Of a DNA stretch of 64,000 bases, positions 53,474 to 62,258 are shown piece after piece. Location: the NCBI RefSeq assembly GCF_020405205.1, contig NZ_CP084469.1, forward strand, positions 434,001 to 498,000, given 5' to 3'. Origin of the DNA: Natrinema salinisoli. Its GTDB lineage: Archaea > Halobacteriota > Halobacteria > Halobacteriales > Natrialbaceae. The translations under genes and the position numbers were made by a program. The notes beneath the pieces were generated by a model, which saw only the letters and a list, made by a program, of their open reading frames with translations, had not been told where the DNA came from and did not search any database. Within the stretch, counting starts at the first letter, position 1; each line of letters starts with the position of its first letter.

Positions 53474-54418
53474 ATGCGCCACGATCACCTCATCACGAGC
53501 AAACAACTCTCTCGGGGAGACATCGAGACCGTCCTCGACTATGCGGCCGAGATCGACGACGATCCGTCGGCCGTTGCCGACCGTCACGCGGGGACGCTGC
53601 TCGGGCTGCTCTTTTTCGAGCCGAGCACGCGGACGAAGATGAGCTTCGAAACCGCCATGAAGCGGCTCGGCGGCGACGTCGTCGACATGGGATCGGTCGA
53701 GTCCTCGAGCGTGACCAAAGGCGAAACCCTCGCCGACACGGTTCGGGTCATCGAAGGGTACACCGACGCGCTCGTCTTGCGACATCCGAAACAGGGCGCG
53801 GCGACGATGGCCAGCGAGTTCGTCGACGTGCCGCTGGTGAACGCGGGAGACGGCGCGGGCCACCATCCGACGCAGACGATGCTCGATCTCTACACGATCC
53901 GGGAGAACGCCGGCCTGGACGACCTGACAATCGGCATCATGGGCGACCTGAAGTACGGCCGCACCGTCCACTCGCTGGCCTACGCCTTGACGAACTTCGA
54001 CACGCGCCAGCACTTCATCAGCCCGGAGAGCCTGCAGTTGCCCCGCGAAGTCGTCTACGACCTCCACCAGCGACAGGACGGCACGGGGATCAAAGAACAC
54101 GACTCCCTCGAGGACGTCCTCCCCTCGCTGGACGTGCTCTACGTCACACGGATCCAGCGCGAGCGGTTCCCCGACGAGAACGAGTATCAGAAGGTCGCCG
54201 GCGAGTACCAGATCGACGGCGACACGCTCGAGGCAGCGAGCGACGACCTGACCGTGATGCATCCGCTGCCGCGGGTCGACGAGATCGCACCCGAGATCGA
54301 CGAGACGGACCACGCAGCCTACTTCGAACAGGCGCACAACGGCGTCCCGGTCCGGATGGCGCTGCTAGATCTGCTCTTGAGCGACGACAAAGGGATCGGA
54401 GGTGGAACCGATGAGTAA
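53474..54418 (+). CDS. pyrB: Aspartate carbamoyltransferase catalytic subunit
   Basis: PyrB makes carbamoyl aspartate for pyrimidine synthesis. The 314-residue protein has the carbamoyl-phosphate binding [24 protein letters not shown], the [16 protein letters not shown]-type loop ([30 protein letters not shown]), and [18 protein letters not shown]. The aspartate side includes [17 protein letters not shown] and [16 protein letters not shown]. Its stop overlaps pyrI by 8 bases, so the two subunits are translated together. Confidence 0.96.
   Translation: MRHDHLITSKQLSRGDIETVLDYAAEIDDDPSAVADRHAGTLLGLLFFEPSTRTKMSFETAMKRLGGDVVDMGSVESSSVTKGETLADTVRVIEGYTDALVLRHPKQGAATMASEFVDVPLVNAGDGAGHHPTQTMLDLYTIRENAGLDDLTIGIMGDLKYGRTVHSLAYALTNFDTRQHFISPESLQLPREVVYDLHQRQDGTGIKEHDSLEDVLPSLDVLYVTRIQRERFPDENEYQKVAGEYQIDGDTLEAASDDLTVMHPLPRVDEIAPEIDETDHAAYFEQAHNGVPVRMALLDLLLSDDKGIGGGTDE
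54398..54405 (+). promoter_or_regulatory. Shine-Dalgarno, pyrI
   Basis: GGAGGTGG lies about 5 bases before the ATG at 54411 within the pyrB coding sequence. It fixes the pyrI start and shows that internal genes of this operon use ribosome-binding sites. Confidence 0.6.
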
Positions 54419-54899
54419 CGATCACGATCATCACGACGGCAACGACGCCCACGAACTGCGGGTGAGCAAGATCCGCGATGGAACCGTCATCGATCACGTT
54501 CACGGCGGGCAGGCGCTGAACGTCCTCGCGATCCTGGGCATCGACGGGAGCAACGGCGAGGAGGTCTCGGTCGGAATGAACGTCCCGTCCGATCGCCTCG
54601 CGCGCAAGGACATCGTCAAGGTCGAAGGGCGCGAACTGAGCCAGGACGAGGTCGACGTGCTATCGCTGATCGCGCCGGACGCCACGATCAACATCGTCCG
54701 GGACTACGACGTCGTCGAGAAGCACCGCGTCGAACGACCCGACGTCGTCGAGGGCGTGCTCTCCTGTCCCAACGCCGGCTGTATCACGACCGGCGACGAA
54801 CCGGTCACGTCGCGGTTCTCGGTCCTCGAGGACGGGGTTCGCTGTTCGTACTGCGAGACGATCGTCCGCGACGAGATCGCGGCACTGATCGACACCTGA
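54411..54899 (+). CDS. pyrI: Aspartate carbamoyltransferase regulatory subunit
   Basis: The 162-residue subunit binds nucleotides and zinc. The N-terminal nucleotide-binding domain shows [29 protein letters not shown], and the C-terminal zinc domain has the four-cysteine set CPNAGC and CSYC. It is expected to give CTP inhibition and to join PyrB trimers into the dodecamer. The His/Asp-rich N-terminus ([10 protein letters not shown]) is an extra. A GTG at 54402 could also start it. Confidence 0.95.
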   Translation: MSNDHDHHDGNDAHELRVSKIRDGTVIDHVHGGQALNVLAILGIDGSNGEEVSVGMNVPSDRLARKDIVKVEGRELSQDEVDVLSLIAPDATINIVRDYDVVEKHRVERPDVVEGVLSCPNAGCITTGDEPVTSRFSVLEDGVRCSYCETIVRDEIAALIDT

Positions 54900-54985
54900 G
54901 CGTCTCGGTCGGCAGAGCGCTTCTTTCACTGGCGGACGACTATCCAGAATAGCTAAGTGATTCCCCGCCGACTTTCTAGACGTAC

Positions 54986-55099
54986 ATGTCACGTACCGTC
55001 AAAATCGTGCTCGCCCTGTTCGTCATCGCCGTCCTCTACAAAGCCGCCTTCGGCGGCTCGTCGGACGTCGAAGTCGACTACGAACCGACCCAAGAATAG
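54986..55099 (+). CDS. Single-span membrane microprotein, 37 residues
   Basis: The 37-residue protein MSRTVKIVLALFVIAVLYKA, followed by a short acidic tail, has one membrane segment (about 6-20) and looks like a small haloarchaeal protein known from other genomes. Basic residues before the segment predict the N-terminus inside the cell. No TATA box is obvious; it may be read from a transcript shared with pyrBI upstream. Confidence 0.7.
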   Translation: MSRTVKIVLALFVIAVLYKAAFGGSSDVEVDYEPTQE

Positions 55100-55145
55100 C
55101 ACCCGATTCCGAACGGCTTACGGTGACGGCGTCGTACCCTCTCGT

Positions 55146-55991
55146 ATGTACGGCGTCGTCACTCGGAACGCCGAAGAAGTACGGTGGCCGGAGTTCGACC
55201 GCGGCTTCTACGAAGTCAAAGACGTGACCGGCCGGTCCGCCGAACCGATCGCCGACGGGGTGAACATGGTTTCCTGTTTCGGCGACAACGCCGCCGCAGA
55301 CGCCGATCCGTCGCTCGTTCCCGTCGACGATATGGGACGGCCGGCCGACCGGGAACGATCCTACTTCGACTGGGCGTACATCTGTCCCTCTCGAGACGAC
55401 TATCGACAGGGCCTGTTCGATATCATCGACGACTGCGTCGCCGAAAACGAGGACGTTCGCCTCGACGATATCGGCTTCCCGCGCGCGGAGTACTGTCGCT
55501 GCGGCGTCTGCGAACAGGCGTTCGACGAAAGCGAGTACGACGACCGCATGGAGTGGCGGGCCAGCGTCGTCACCGAGTTCGTCGATGAGGCAGCCGACCG
55601 GATTCCGGGAACGGTCTACATGACGCTTTACCCGGATCCCTACCCCGGCCACCTCTACGAGCGCGCTGGCATCGACCTCGCGGCCATCGAGGAGCACGTC
55701 GACGAGTTCGTCGTCCCGCTGTACGACACCGCCTACGGCACGACCTACTGGCTCGAGACGATCGCGAAAGGGTTCGAGAGCGCACTCGAAACGCCGTTTA
55801 ATGTCGAATTGTACGGCGTAAACGTCGACGTCGACAACCTGATTCACGCGACCGAAGTCGCCCAGGAGTACGCCAACGGGGTCTTCTTCGGCTACGAGGC
55901 GAGCAAGGGTCGTGCAGCGCTGCGCCGGATGCAGGCCGACGAGCGAGAGGGAATGACGCACGGCGAACCGAGTACCGACGGCGATACCTGA
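55146..55991 (+). CDS. Glycoside-hydrolase-like TIM-barrel protein
   Basis: The 281-residue soluble protein has a pattern common in uncharacterised TIM-barrel hydrolase-like families: ICPSRDDYRQGLFDIIDDCVAENEDVRLDDIGFPRAEYCRCGVCEQAFDE (a C-P-S line, a D-x-I-G-F-P line and a CxCxxC pair). It also shows VYMTLYPDPYPGHLYERAGIDL and VYMTL strand endings, and VPLYDTAYGTTYWLE. The three cysteines may bind metal. I do not know the substrate. The start at 55146 is preceded by a TATA-like GCTTACG at leaderless distance. Confidence 0.65.
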   Translation: MYGVVTRNAEEVRWPEFDRGFYEVKDVTGRSAEPIADGVNMVSCFGDNAAADADPSLVPVDDMGRPADRERSYFDWAYICPSRDDYRQGLFDIIDDCVAENEDVRLDDIGFPRAEYCRCGVCEQAFDESEYDDRMEWRASVVTEFVDEAADRIPGTVYMTLYPDPYPGHLYERAGIDLAAIEEHVDEFVVPLYDTAYGTTYWLETIAKGFESALETPFNVELYGVNVDVDNLIHATEVAQEYANGVFFGYEASKGRAALRRMQADEREGMTHGEPSTDGDT

Positions 55992-56243
55992 CGGCGGCTC
56001 GACCGCGACGCGTTCGTTTCGTCGCTCCTAAGATGCGATTAGGGAACCGTTCAGCGCGACTTTCATCGGATTATCTCGTCGCGAGGGAGTGCTCGCCGTA
56101 CCCCGAGCACGACCGCGACGGGCCGGTTACGTATGATTGAGCCACCGGTCCGATTGGAACCGACGACTGCCTTTATTTGCGTCTCGATTGCCCGCAATCG
56201 TGACCGAGGATCGACGGCGGCCGCGGATCCTCAGGTGAAATCT

Positions 56244-57281
56244 ATGAGAAACCACCAGACACAGCAGTCGACGGACATGGACACGGAGCGGATGGCTGAA
56301 TCGACGATGAACCAGGGGAAACAGACCATGGAGCAGCTGATCGAGCTCCAGCGCGACATGGCTCGCATGACGCTGAGCGTACTCAGGTGGCAGGAAAGCG
56401 TCCAGAAGCAGAGTCTCGAGATGACGAAGTCGATGTTCGAGAGCGCTCCCGCGCCGCAGTTCACCGAGTCGATGATGGAGAGTTACCTGCGAGGCATGGA
56501 GGCGATCATGCCGGAGATGGAGCAGGCGATGGAACAGGGTATGCGGGCCGCCGCACAGCCGCAAATGGAGGGGATGCAACAGATGGGCGGGCAAATGGAG
56601 GGGATGGGCAGCCGGATGGGCGGTGGAGGGATGCACGGACAGAGCCAGCAACGGGGACCGAGTCAGCAGGGAACGAGCGGCCGAATGGAGGGCCAGCAGA
56701 TGGGGAGCCAGCCACAGATGGGCGGGCAGCAGGAAGCGAGCGGCCGGTCGCGCGGTCAGCCCACCCAGCAGTCACAAACCGGCGAGTGGGTCACGCCACA
56801 GGAGTACGCCGGCGAATCGGCCGGTGCCTCCGGCACCCGGCGACAGCCAGGATCCGAGCGATCGGGTTCGTCGGGGCAGTTCGAACAGGGGTACCAGCAA
56901 GATCGCTCGCCACAAGAATCACAGCCGCGAACTGGATCACAACAGGGCCAGGGACACAGCCAACACGGTGAGCCGCGTGAGCAGGGACGACGCGGCGGAG
57001 AACACGGACAGCCGACCCAACGGGGGCACTCGGCGATGCAGACCGGTCAGGGTCGATTACGAGACCAGTATTCACAGCGAATCGATACCGACCGGCAGGA
57101 GCAGGGGCAGCGGGATCAGCAGCACCAGCGCGGACAGTCGTCTCCGCGCGGCCCCGAAGCGGACCTGACCGACGAAGGGGAACACGACCGCGGTGAGACG
57201 GAGAGAAGTAGCGAAACCGACGAGATGGACCTCTCCTCGGAGGGCGACGGCGAGGAGGACCACGAGTCCGAGGAGGAGTAA
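56244..57281 (+). CDS. Helical protein with long Gln/Gly/Met-rich disordered region
   Basis: The 345-residue protein has an N-terminal helical region of about 85 residues (QTMEQLIELQRDMARMTLSVLRWQESVQKQSLEMTKSMF, FTESMMESYLRGMEAIMPEMEQAMEQGM) resembling phasins or the PhaE-type amphipathic helices of polyester granules. The remaining 240 residues are low-complexity Gln, Gly, Met, Ser and Arg, ending in an acidic tail. This is a prion-like composition, unusual in this window. GGTGA (56234-56238) before the ATG may be a ribosome site. A start at 56280 (MDTERM) is possible. The phasin link is inference. Confidence 0.7.
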   Translation: MRNHQTQQSTDMDTERMAESTMNQGKQTMEQLIELQRDMARMTLSVLRWQESVQKQSLEMTKSMFESAPAPQFTESMMESYLRGMEAIMPEMEQAMEQGMRAAAQPQMEGMQQMGGQMEGMGSRMGGGGMHGQSQQRGPSQQGTSGRMEGQQMGSQPQMGGQQEASGRSRGQPTQQSQTGEWVTPQEYAGESAGASGTRRQPGSERSGSSGQFEQGYQQDRSPQESQPRTGSQQGQGHSQHGEPREQGRRGGEHGQPTQRGHSAMQTGQGRLRDQYSQRIDTDRQEQGQRDQQHQRGQSSPRGPEADLTDEGEHDRGETERSSETDEMDLSSEGDGEEDHESEEE

Positions 57282-57422
57282 CCCACCCTCTCGGAACACG
57301 CGCTTCCCCGTCGCTCACGGGAGTTCTCAACGTGGAACGCGCCAGTCTCAGCAGCGTCGAACGAAAACCCTAATTCGGAACCGAGACCCCGTTGACCGGT
57401 TCGTGGACCGTGAGAAACCGTA

Positions 57423-57866
57423 TTACCGTCCGCGATCGTCGCCGATACGGTCGTCGTCATCGTCGTCGCCGATGAGTTGATCGTCGTCATCGTCGCGGAT
57501 CACACTCTCGTCGTCGCGACCGCTGATATCGTCGTCGTCCCGATCGATACCACGGTTCCCCGTTCCGGTTTCGGTGTCTCTGCTCGTGCCAGCACCCCCG
57601 CCGGTCCCTCCGGTTTCGCGACCGGAGATCTCACTCTCCAGGCGGATCTCGTCGTCGGTCACGTGATCGACAGCCTCGTCCTGAAGCGGGTACGTGTCCT
57701 CGCCGCTGTCGCTCCAGCCGAGTGTCGCCTTGACCGAGTCCGTGATTCCGGGGTCCGGTTCGACGTGGGCGGTCCCGTGTTCGACGTCCGCGACCATCCC
57801 GATCTCGTCACCGTTGGCGTTGACGACGCGCGTGCCGATGTCGTCGTCGGTAATCCGTGGAGACAT
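57423..57866 (-). CDS. PRC-barrel-like protein with acidic tail
   Basis: The 147-residue protein has a PRC-barrel-like domain of about 75 residues (ITDDDIGTRVVNANGDEIGMVADVEHGTAHVEPDP, YPLQDEAVDHVTDDEIRLE). The last 60 residues are Asp/Gly/Arg low complexity encoded by repeated GAC/GAT runs. PRC-barrel proteins in haloarchaea often bind RNA or partner proteins. The gene is convergent with the disordered-protein gene. Confidence 0.78.
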   Translation of the reverse strand: MSPRITDDDIGTRVVNANGDEIGMVADVEHGTAHVEPDPGITDSVKATLGWSDSGEDTYPLQDEAVDHVTDDEIRLESEISGRETGGTGGGAGTSRDTETGTGNRGIDRDDDDISGRDDESVIRDDDDDQLIGDDDDDDRIGDDRGR

Positions 57867-57969
57867 TGCACTCCTATTGAGAGTCGATTCGCGCAAGGTC
57901 GTGGTGCTTGCGGACGCTTGCGACCGGTCACACGGACTCGGCTCCGCGTCGATTCGGAGGCGTCTCCGA

Positions 57970-58734
57970 TTACTCGAACTCCGGCTCCCGATCCTCGAGG
58001 AACGCGGTAACGCCCTCCACGTGTGCGTCCGAGGTGCGAGCCTGCGCCTGAAGCAGGTTCTCGTAGTCCAGCGCCTCGCCCCAGGACCGTCCCATGTTCT
58101 CGTGCATCGCCCGTTTCATCATGCCGATCGTTGCCGTCGGGCCGTCGACGAGCCCGTCGACGGCGTCGGCGACGCGGTCGTCGAGCTCCTCGGCGGGGAC
58201 CGTCTCGTTGACGAGCTCGAGGTCGGCCGCGCGCTCGGCGTCGAAAAACTCGCCGGTGAACGCGAGTTGCTTTGCGGCCCGCAGCCCGACGATGTGCGGG
58301 AGCATCACGGTGCCGCCGGTGTCGGGGATCAGGCCGACTCTGACGAACGCACAGGAAAACGTCGCGTCTGCGGCGGCGTAGGCGATGTCCGCGAGCGCGA
58401 CGATCGAGAGGCCCGCACCGATGGCGTCGCCGTTTACCTTCGCGACGATCGGCACCGGACACTCGAGCATCGCTTCCACGACGCGGCCAAAGGTCTCGGT
58501 GACCCGTTCGTAGGCCTCTTGGGACGACTCGGGCGTTTCCGCCATCGACTCGAGGTCGCCGCCGGCGCTGAACGCGTCGCCCGCCCCGGTGATGACGATC
58601 GCACCGTATTCCGCCGGCGTGGCGCCTTCGATCGCGTCGGCGAGTTCGTCGGCCGTTTCCATCGTCATCGCGTTGAGCGCCTCGGGTCGGTCGAAGGTCA
58701 GCCGTAAGACGTCGTCGTCGCTGTCGATCTCCAT
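57970..58734 (-). CDS. Enoyl-CoA hydratase/isomerase family protein
   Basis: The 254-residue crotonase-fold protein has LTFDRPEALNAMTMETADEL, the oxyanion segment ITGAGDAFSAGGDLESMAE, KVNGDAIGAGLSIVALADIAYAAADATFSCAF, and PDTGGTVMLPHIVG with a Glu-poor active site. The second Glu of typical hydratases appears absent, so isomerase or hydrolase activity is possible. The gene is 130 bases after the HTH regulator on the same strand. Confidence 0.92.
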   Translation of the reverse strand: MEIDSDDDVLRLTFDRPEALNAMTMETADELADAIEGATPAEYGAIVITGAGDAFSAGGDLESMAETPESSQEAYERVTETFGRVVEAMLECPVPIVAKVNGDAIGAGLSIVALADIAYAAADATFSCAFVRVGLIPDTGGTVMLPHIVGLRAAKQLAFTGEFFDAERAADLELVNETVPAEELDDRVADAVDGLVDGPTATIGMMKRAMHENMGRSWGEALDYENLLQAQARTSDAHVEGVTAFLEDREPEFE

Positions 58735-58868
58735 ACCTCTAGGCTCGGCGCCATGATCTTAACGATAGGCGATCCGCGAATCGAGGCGGTGTCACCACTT
58801 TCGGACAGTGGGGCAGCCGCGAAAAGCATCGAGGCGGGTGCGACGGACTCGGCGTCACTCCGGGAGGG

Positions 58869-59537
58869 TCAGTTCGACGGAATCTGTGGGGCAGCGGTCT
58901 CCTCTTCCGTCACGTTGAGTTCGGACGTGACGAGCGCGCGGTAGGCCCGGCGCAGTCGCTCGGAGAGGGCCTGATGAGAGATGCCGAGCTCCTCGGACAG
59001 TTCCTGCATCGAGACCTCGCGGGGAATCTCGAAGTAGCCGTGATCGATCGCCGCGACCAGCGTCTCGTACTGGCGCGTCGTGAGGCCACACTGGGAGTGG
59101 GTCTCCTCTGCCAGATCGAACAGCCGGACGATCGTCGGCGTGGCGTCGTTGTCGTCGAGGCGGTCGTACAGCGAGCTCACGCTGTCCCGGTCGACGACGC
59201 GGACGCTGAGCAACCACTTGCCGTTCGAGGCCGAGGCGCTCAGTACGGTACCGCCCTCCTCGAGGACGATCTCGAACGGGTCGACGGTGTCGGGTTCGAA
59301 CTGGATGTCGTACAGCCAGCGGTCCTCGTCGCTACTGATCTGGGAGTAGGCGCCGATCGAGCCGGTCTCGTCGAGGGCCGTCTCGATCTCCGACTGCGAG
59401 GGCCCCGACAGCCAGAGTCCGTGGCCGCTCGAGGCGATGACCCGTTCCATCTCGCACGTAAGCGAAGGGACTGCCTCGAACAGCTCGCCGGTTCCGGTTC
59501 CGTCGGCCGGGATCTCGATGTCTGCGATGGATGTCAT
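58869..59537 (-). CDS. HTH_10 bacterio-opsin-activator-type regulator
   Basis: The 222-residue protein has a C-terminal HTH_10 domain (LTTRQYETLVAAIDHGYFEIPREVSMQELSEELGISHQALSERLRRAYRALV), typical of Bat-like haloarchaeal regulators. The N-terminal 150 residues are a sensor-like domain of the same haloarchaeal class (IASSGHGLWLSGPS, DRWLYDIQFEPD). The start at 59537 was chosen over a 16-residue extension. Targets are not apparent; the ABC permease gene upstream may be one. Confidence 0.92.
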   Translation of the reverse strand: MTSIADIEIPADGTGTGELFEAVPSLTCEMERVIASSGHGLWLSGPSQSEIETALDETGSIGAYSQISSDEDRWLYDIQFEPDTVDPFEIVLEEGGTVLSASASNGKWLLSVRVVDRDSVSSLYDRLDDNDATPTIVRLFDLAEETHSQCGLTTRQYETLVAAIDHGYFEIPREVSMQELSEELGISHQALSERLRRAYRALVTSELNVTEEETAAPQIPSN

Positions 59538-59669
59538 GAGTCTCACCCGTGGATAGAACGACGACGTCCATAACCCCACTTCCAAAGCACTTAGAACCGG
59601 GTAGCGCGACTTTCACTCGTTCTGATCGGTCGAGAGCGAGAGGATCGATAGCGTCGCGGAGACGGCAAC

Positions 59670-60527
59670 TCAGTGTCGGCGAGGCGTTCCGATCAGTAAT
59701 TGCACGGCGAGGACGACGGTCACTGCGATCGCGAGCAGAGCGAGTGCGATCGGGACGATCGCATCGATACCGCTTGCGATAAACGAGACGCGTATCTGGG
59801 TCGGCATGGTTCGCGGCGCGTACGCGACCATCATCGTCGCGCCGAACTCGCCGATCGCCCGCACGAACGTGAGCACGATGCCGGCGGCGATGGCGTTGCG
59901 TGCGAGCGGTAGCGAAACCGATCGCACGGTCCGGAGTCGTCCGTAGCCCAACGTTCTGGCCGCCTCCTCGAGGCGCGGATCGACGCCGTCGAAGCCCGCG
60001 CGAGCGGTGACGACGAGAAACGGCGCGGCGACGAACGTCTGTGCGAGAACGACGCCGGCACGGCTTCCCGTCAGTGGCATCCCGAGCGCGGCGGCGGCCG
60101 CGCCGATCGGCGTGTATCGACCGACGACGGTCAACAGCATGACCCCGCCCACGATCGGCGGGACGACCAGCGGGAGCAAGACGAGGGCCTCGACTAGCCG
60201 CTTGCCGCGAAACGAGGCCCGGGAGAGGACGTACGCGAGCGGGACGCCGAAGACGGTCGCGATCGCCGTCGAGATCGGTGCCGTCACCAGCGACGTCCCG
60301 ATCGCGTCTTGAACAGTCGGATCCGCGAGTTCTGCGAGGACGTCGACCTCCCGGGTTCGGGACAGAAAGACCGCGAACGGGACGACGAAGTACGCGAGCA
60401 ACACCGACCCGAGCAGCGCTGGGACGACGAGCCCGCTCGGGAGCCACTCGAGGCTCGCATCGAACCTGGACGCGCCCCGGTTCGTATCCGATGGCTCGCC
60501 GCTCGAGTTCCGCTCGATGCGACTCAC
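59670..60527 (-). CDS. ABC transporter permease, molybdate/tungstate type
   Basis: The 285-residue permease has about six membrane segments and the EAA motif region EEAARTLGYGRLRTVRSVSLPLA, followed by GIVLTFVRAIGEFGATMMVAY. This is the pattern of ModB/WtpB permeases. The start overlaps the binding-protein stop by 4 bases. No ATPase gene follows; downstream is an HTH regulator. It would need an ATPase encoded elsewhere. Confidence 0.9.
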   Translation of the reverse strand: MSRIERNSSGEPSDTNRGASRFDASLEWLPSGLVVPALLGSVLLAYFVVPFAVFLSRTREVDVLAELADPTVQDAIGTSLVTAPISTAIATVFGVPLAYVLSRASFRGKRLVEALVLLPLVVPPIVGGVMLLTVVGRYTPIGAAAAALGMPLTGSRAGVVLAQTFVAAPFLVVTARAGFDGVDPRLEEAARTLGYGRLRTVRSVSLPLARNAIAAGIVLTFVRAIGEFGATMMVAYAPRTMPTQIRVSFIASGIDAIVPIALALLAIAVTVVLAVQLLIGTPRRH

Positions 60528-61477
60528 GCTTCGATCGCCTCCGGCGGGTCGCCGTGGAATCGGGGGAGAGAGTTATCGACTCGCAGGCCGTGTTCGACCA
60601 GCAGTTCATCGTTTTCGAGGAGGTAGTCGACGAGCGTCCGTCCCGCGTCCGGATCGTCCGCGCCGCGTCGAACCGTGGCGGTGTAGACGACCGGCGATCC
60701 CTCGACCGTGTGACCGCTCTCGGTGGTGTAGCTCGCCTGCGCATACCGGTCTGCGGACCCGGGATCACCGAAGTTGTAGGCGTCGTCGAGCTCGCGGACG
60801 GCGACGTCGCGCTCGGCAGCCATGTTGGCGTAGGCGACCGCACAGGCTCGGTTTCCGCTTTCGACGCCGGCGAGCAACTGTGGTTCGTCGGGAACGTGGG
60901 CGACCTTGTCGGCCATCGCGTCGCGGAATCCCTCGAGTCCGTGCTCGCGCTCGGCGAGTTCGAAGAGGAGAAGGGCGCGATACCCCAGCGGATCGAGGTC
61001 GGGATCGCCGATCGCGATCGCGTCCTCGTCGGCGTCGGCGAACACCTCGTACCACGGCTCGCCCTCCGCGAGTCGTCGTCCCGGTTCGGTCTCCGGCGCG
61101 TAACCGATCACGACCTCGTTGGCTGCGAACTCGACGTCCCAGTCGGCGTGGTCGGGATAGAGTCGCTCTCGCAGGAGGTCGACGTCGGCACCGATCACGA
61201 CGTCCGGATACTTCGTTCCGTCCTCGACCAGCCGCAACGCAGCGTTGGTTCCGTAGTACTCGCCCTGGTATCCCAGCCCGGAGTCGGCCTCGAAGGCCGG
61301 ACCGACGCCGTTCTCGAGGGCGACGGCCAGGCTACCCGCGGCGAGCACGCGAACGCTGTCCGTACTACCGAGACAACCCGCGGTCCCGACCAGCCCCGCC
61401 GAGAGCGCGCCCGCCGCGGCGAGGACGCTCCGACGGCTCTTCGAGGTAGACCCAGCGCAGCCGTCGCGACTGTGCAT
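60524..61477 (-). CDS. Tat-exported molybdate/tungstate-type binding lipoprotein
   Basis: The 317-residue protein has a Tat signal and lipobox (SRRSVLAAAGALSAGLVGTAGCLGS), then a ModA/WtpA-like periplasmic-binding fold. Matches include VRVLAAGSLAVALENGVGPAFEADSGLGYQGEYYGTNAALRLVEDG, PDVVIGADVDLLRERL, and AIGDPDLDPLGYRALLLFELAERE, which is the Asp/Pro loop of WtpA. It would hand molybdate or tungstate to the permease. A GTTCC-N9-GGAAC inverted repeat (61518-61536) lies about 40 bases upstream. Confidence 0.9.
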   Translation of the reverse strand: MHSRDGCAGSTSKSRRSVLAAAGALSAGLVGTAGCLGSTDSVRVLAAGSLAVALENGVGPAFEADSGLGYQGEYYGTNAALRLVEDGTKYPDVVIGADVDLLRERLYPDHADWDVEFAANEVVIGYAPETEPGRRLAEGEPWYEVFADADEDAIAIGDPDLDPLGYRALLLFELAEREHGLEGFRDAMADKVAHVPDEPQLLAGVESGNRACAVAYANMAAERDVAVRELDDAYNFGDPGSADRYAQASYTTESGHTVEGSPVVYTATVRRGADDPDAGRTLVDYLLENDELLVEHGLRVDNSLPRFHGDPPEAIEA

Positions 61478-61517
61478 ACGTCCCGTTGGATCGACAGTAC
61501 AAATACAACTGGTTTCG

Positions 61518-61536
61518 GTTCCTATATTGTGGGAAC
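61518..61536. promoter_or_regulatory. Possible operator upstream of the binding-protein gene
   Basis: GTTCC (61518-61522) is followed by TATATTGTG and the inverted GGAAC (61532-61536), in the stretch just upstream of the putative promoter of the Mo/W binding-protein gene (start at 61477). Such a site could bind a ModE-like or other regulator. It is a visual match only. Confidence 0.3.
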
Positions 61537-61619
61537 ACAACTGATTATGGTTACGTCAACTGACCGGCTCCGGTCGCGATGGCGGACAGAATCGGTTCGT
61601 TCCCGACCGCTGGGTCCGT

Positions 61620-62168
61620 TCAACAGTCCGTTTCGTCGCTCGGTCCGCCAGCGTGAGAGAACTCGAGCCCCTTGAGCGAACGGATCGCCCCGACGAGGTC
61701 GTCGATAGAATCGTCGCCGCGTCCGACCACGGGGCCGCAGACGGCGGACGGATCTCTCTCCCCGAAGAGGATCGTCGGAAGGGGTGCCTGTGCGAAGCCT
61801 TCGACGAGCACGGTGTCGTACCCCCGACGGGCGAGTCGCTCGAGGCCCCTCGAGAGCGCCCGAATTTCGGGGTCATCCGACTCCAGAAGGGCGTCACCGT
61901 CGGGATCGGGCGGATCCCGTTTCCCTCGCGTCGCGATGTCGAAGGTCAGTTCGGGCGTTATCCCGATGACGGTTTCGGCACCCGCGGTCCGGTGGCGGTA
62001 CGTGTCGCTGCCCGGGGTATCGATCTCGACGTCGTGATGGATCGACTTGACGGTCGCGACGCGGCCCTCCGCGCCCAGTCGGGACACGAGTTCCTCGACG
62101 AGCGACGTCTTGCCGGAATCGCTCGGTCCCGCCAGACAGACGGCACGGAGAGTCGAATCTTGACGCAT
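61620..62168 (-). CDS. mobB: MobB-type molybdopterin-guanine dinucleotide biosynthesis protein
   Basis: The 182-residue P-loop protein has the MobB signature: AVCLAGPSDSGKTSLVEELVSRL (Walker A), VATVKSIHHDVEIDTPGSDTYRHRTAGAETVIG, and DTVLVEGFAQAPLPTILFGE. MobB assists GTP supply in attaching a nucleotide to the molybdenum cofactor. It is on the same strand as, and 142 bases upstream of, the anion-binding gene, suggesting a joint Mo/W theme. Confidence 0.9.
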   Translation of the reverse strand: MRQDSTLRAVCLAGPSDSGKTSLVEELVSRLGAEGRVATVKSIHHDVEIDTPGSDTYRHRTAGAETVIGITPELTFDIATRGKRDPPDPDGDALLESDDPEIRALSRGLERLARRGYDTVLVEGFAQAPLPTILFGERDPSAVCGPVVGRGDDSIDDLVGAIRSLKGLEFSHAGGPSDETDC

Positions 62169-62258
62169 GGCTCTTATCTCGGTGTAAGGCTACAAGACCC
62201 GTTCGAACGGTCGATGAACGAGGGAGTTCCGGATCGCGTTTGCTTCGTCGCTCCGTGA

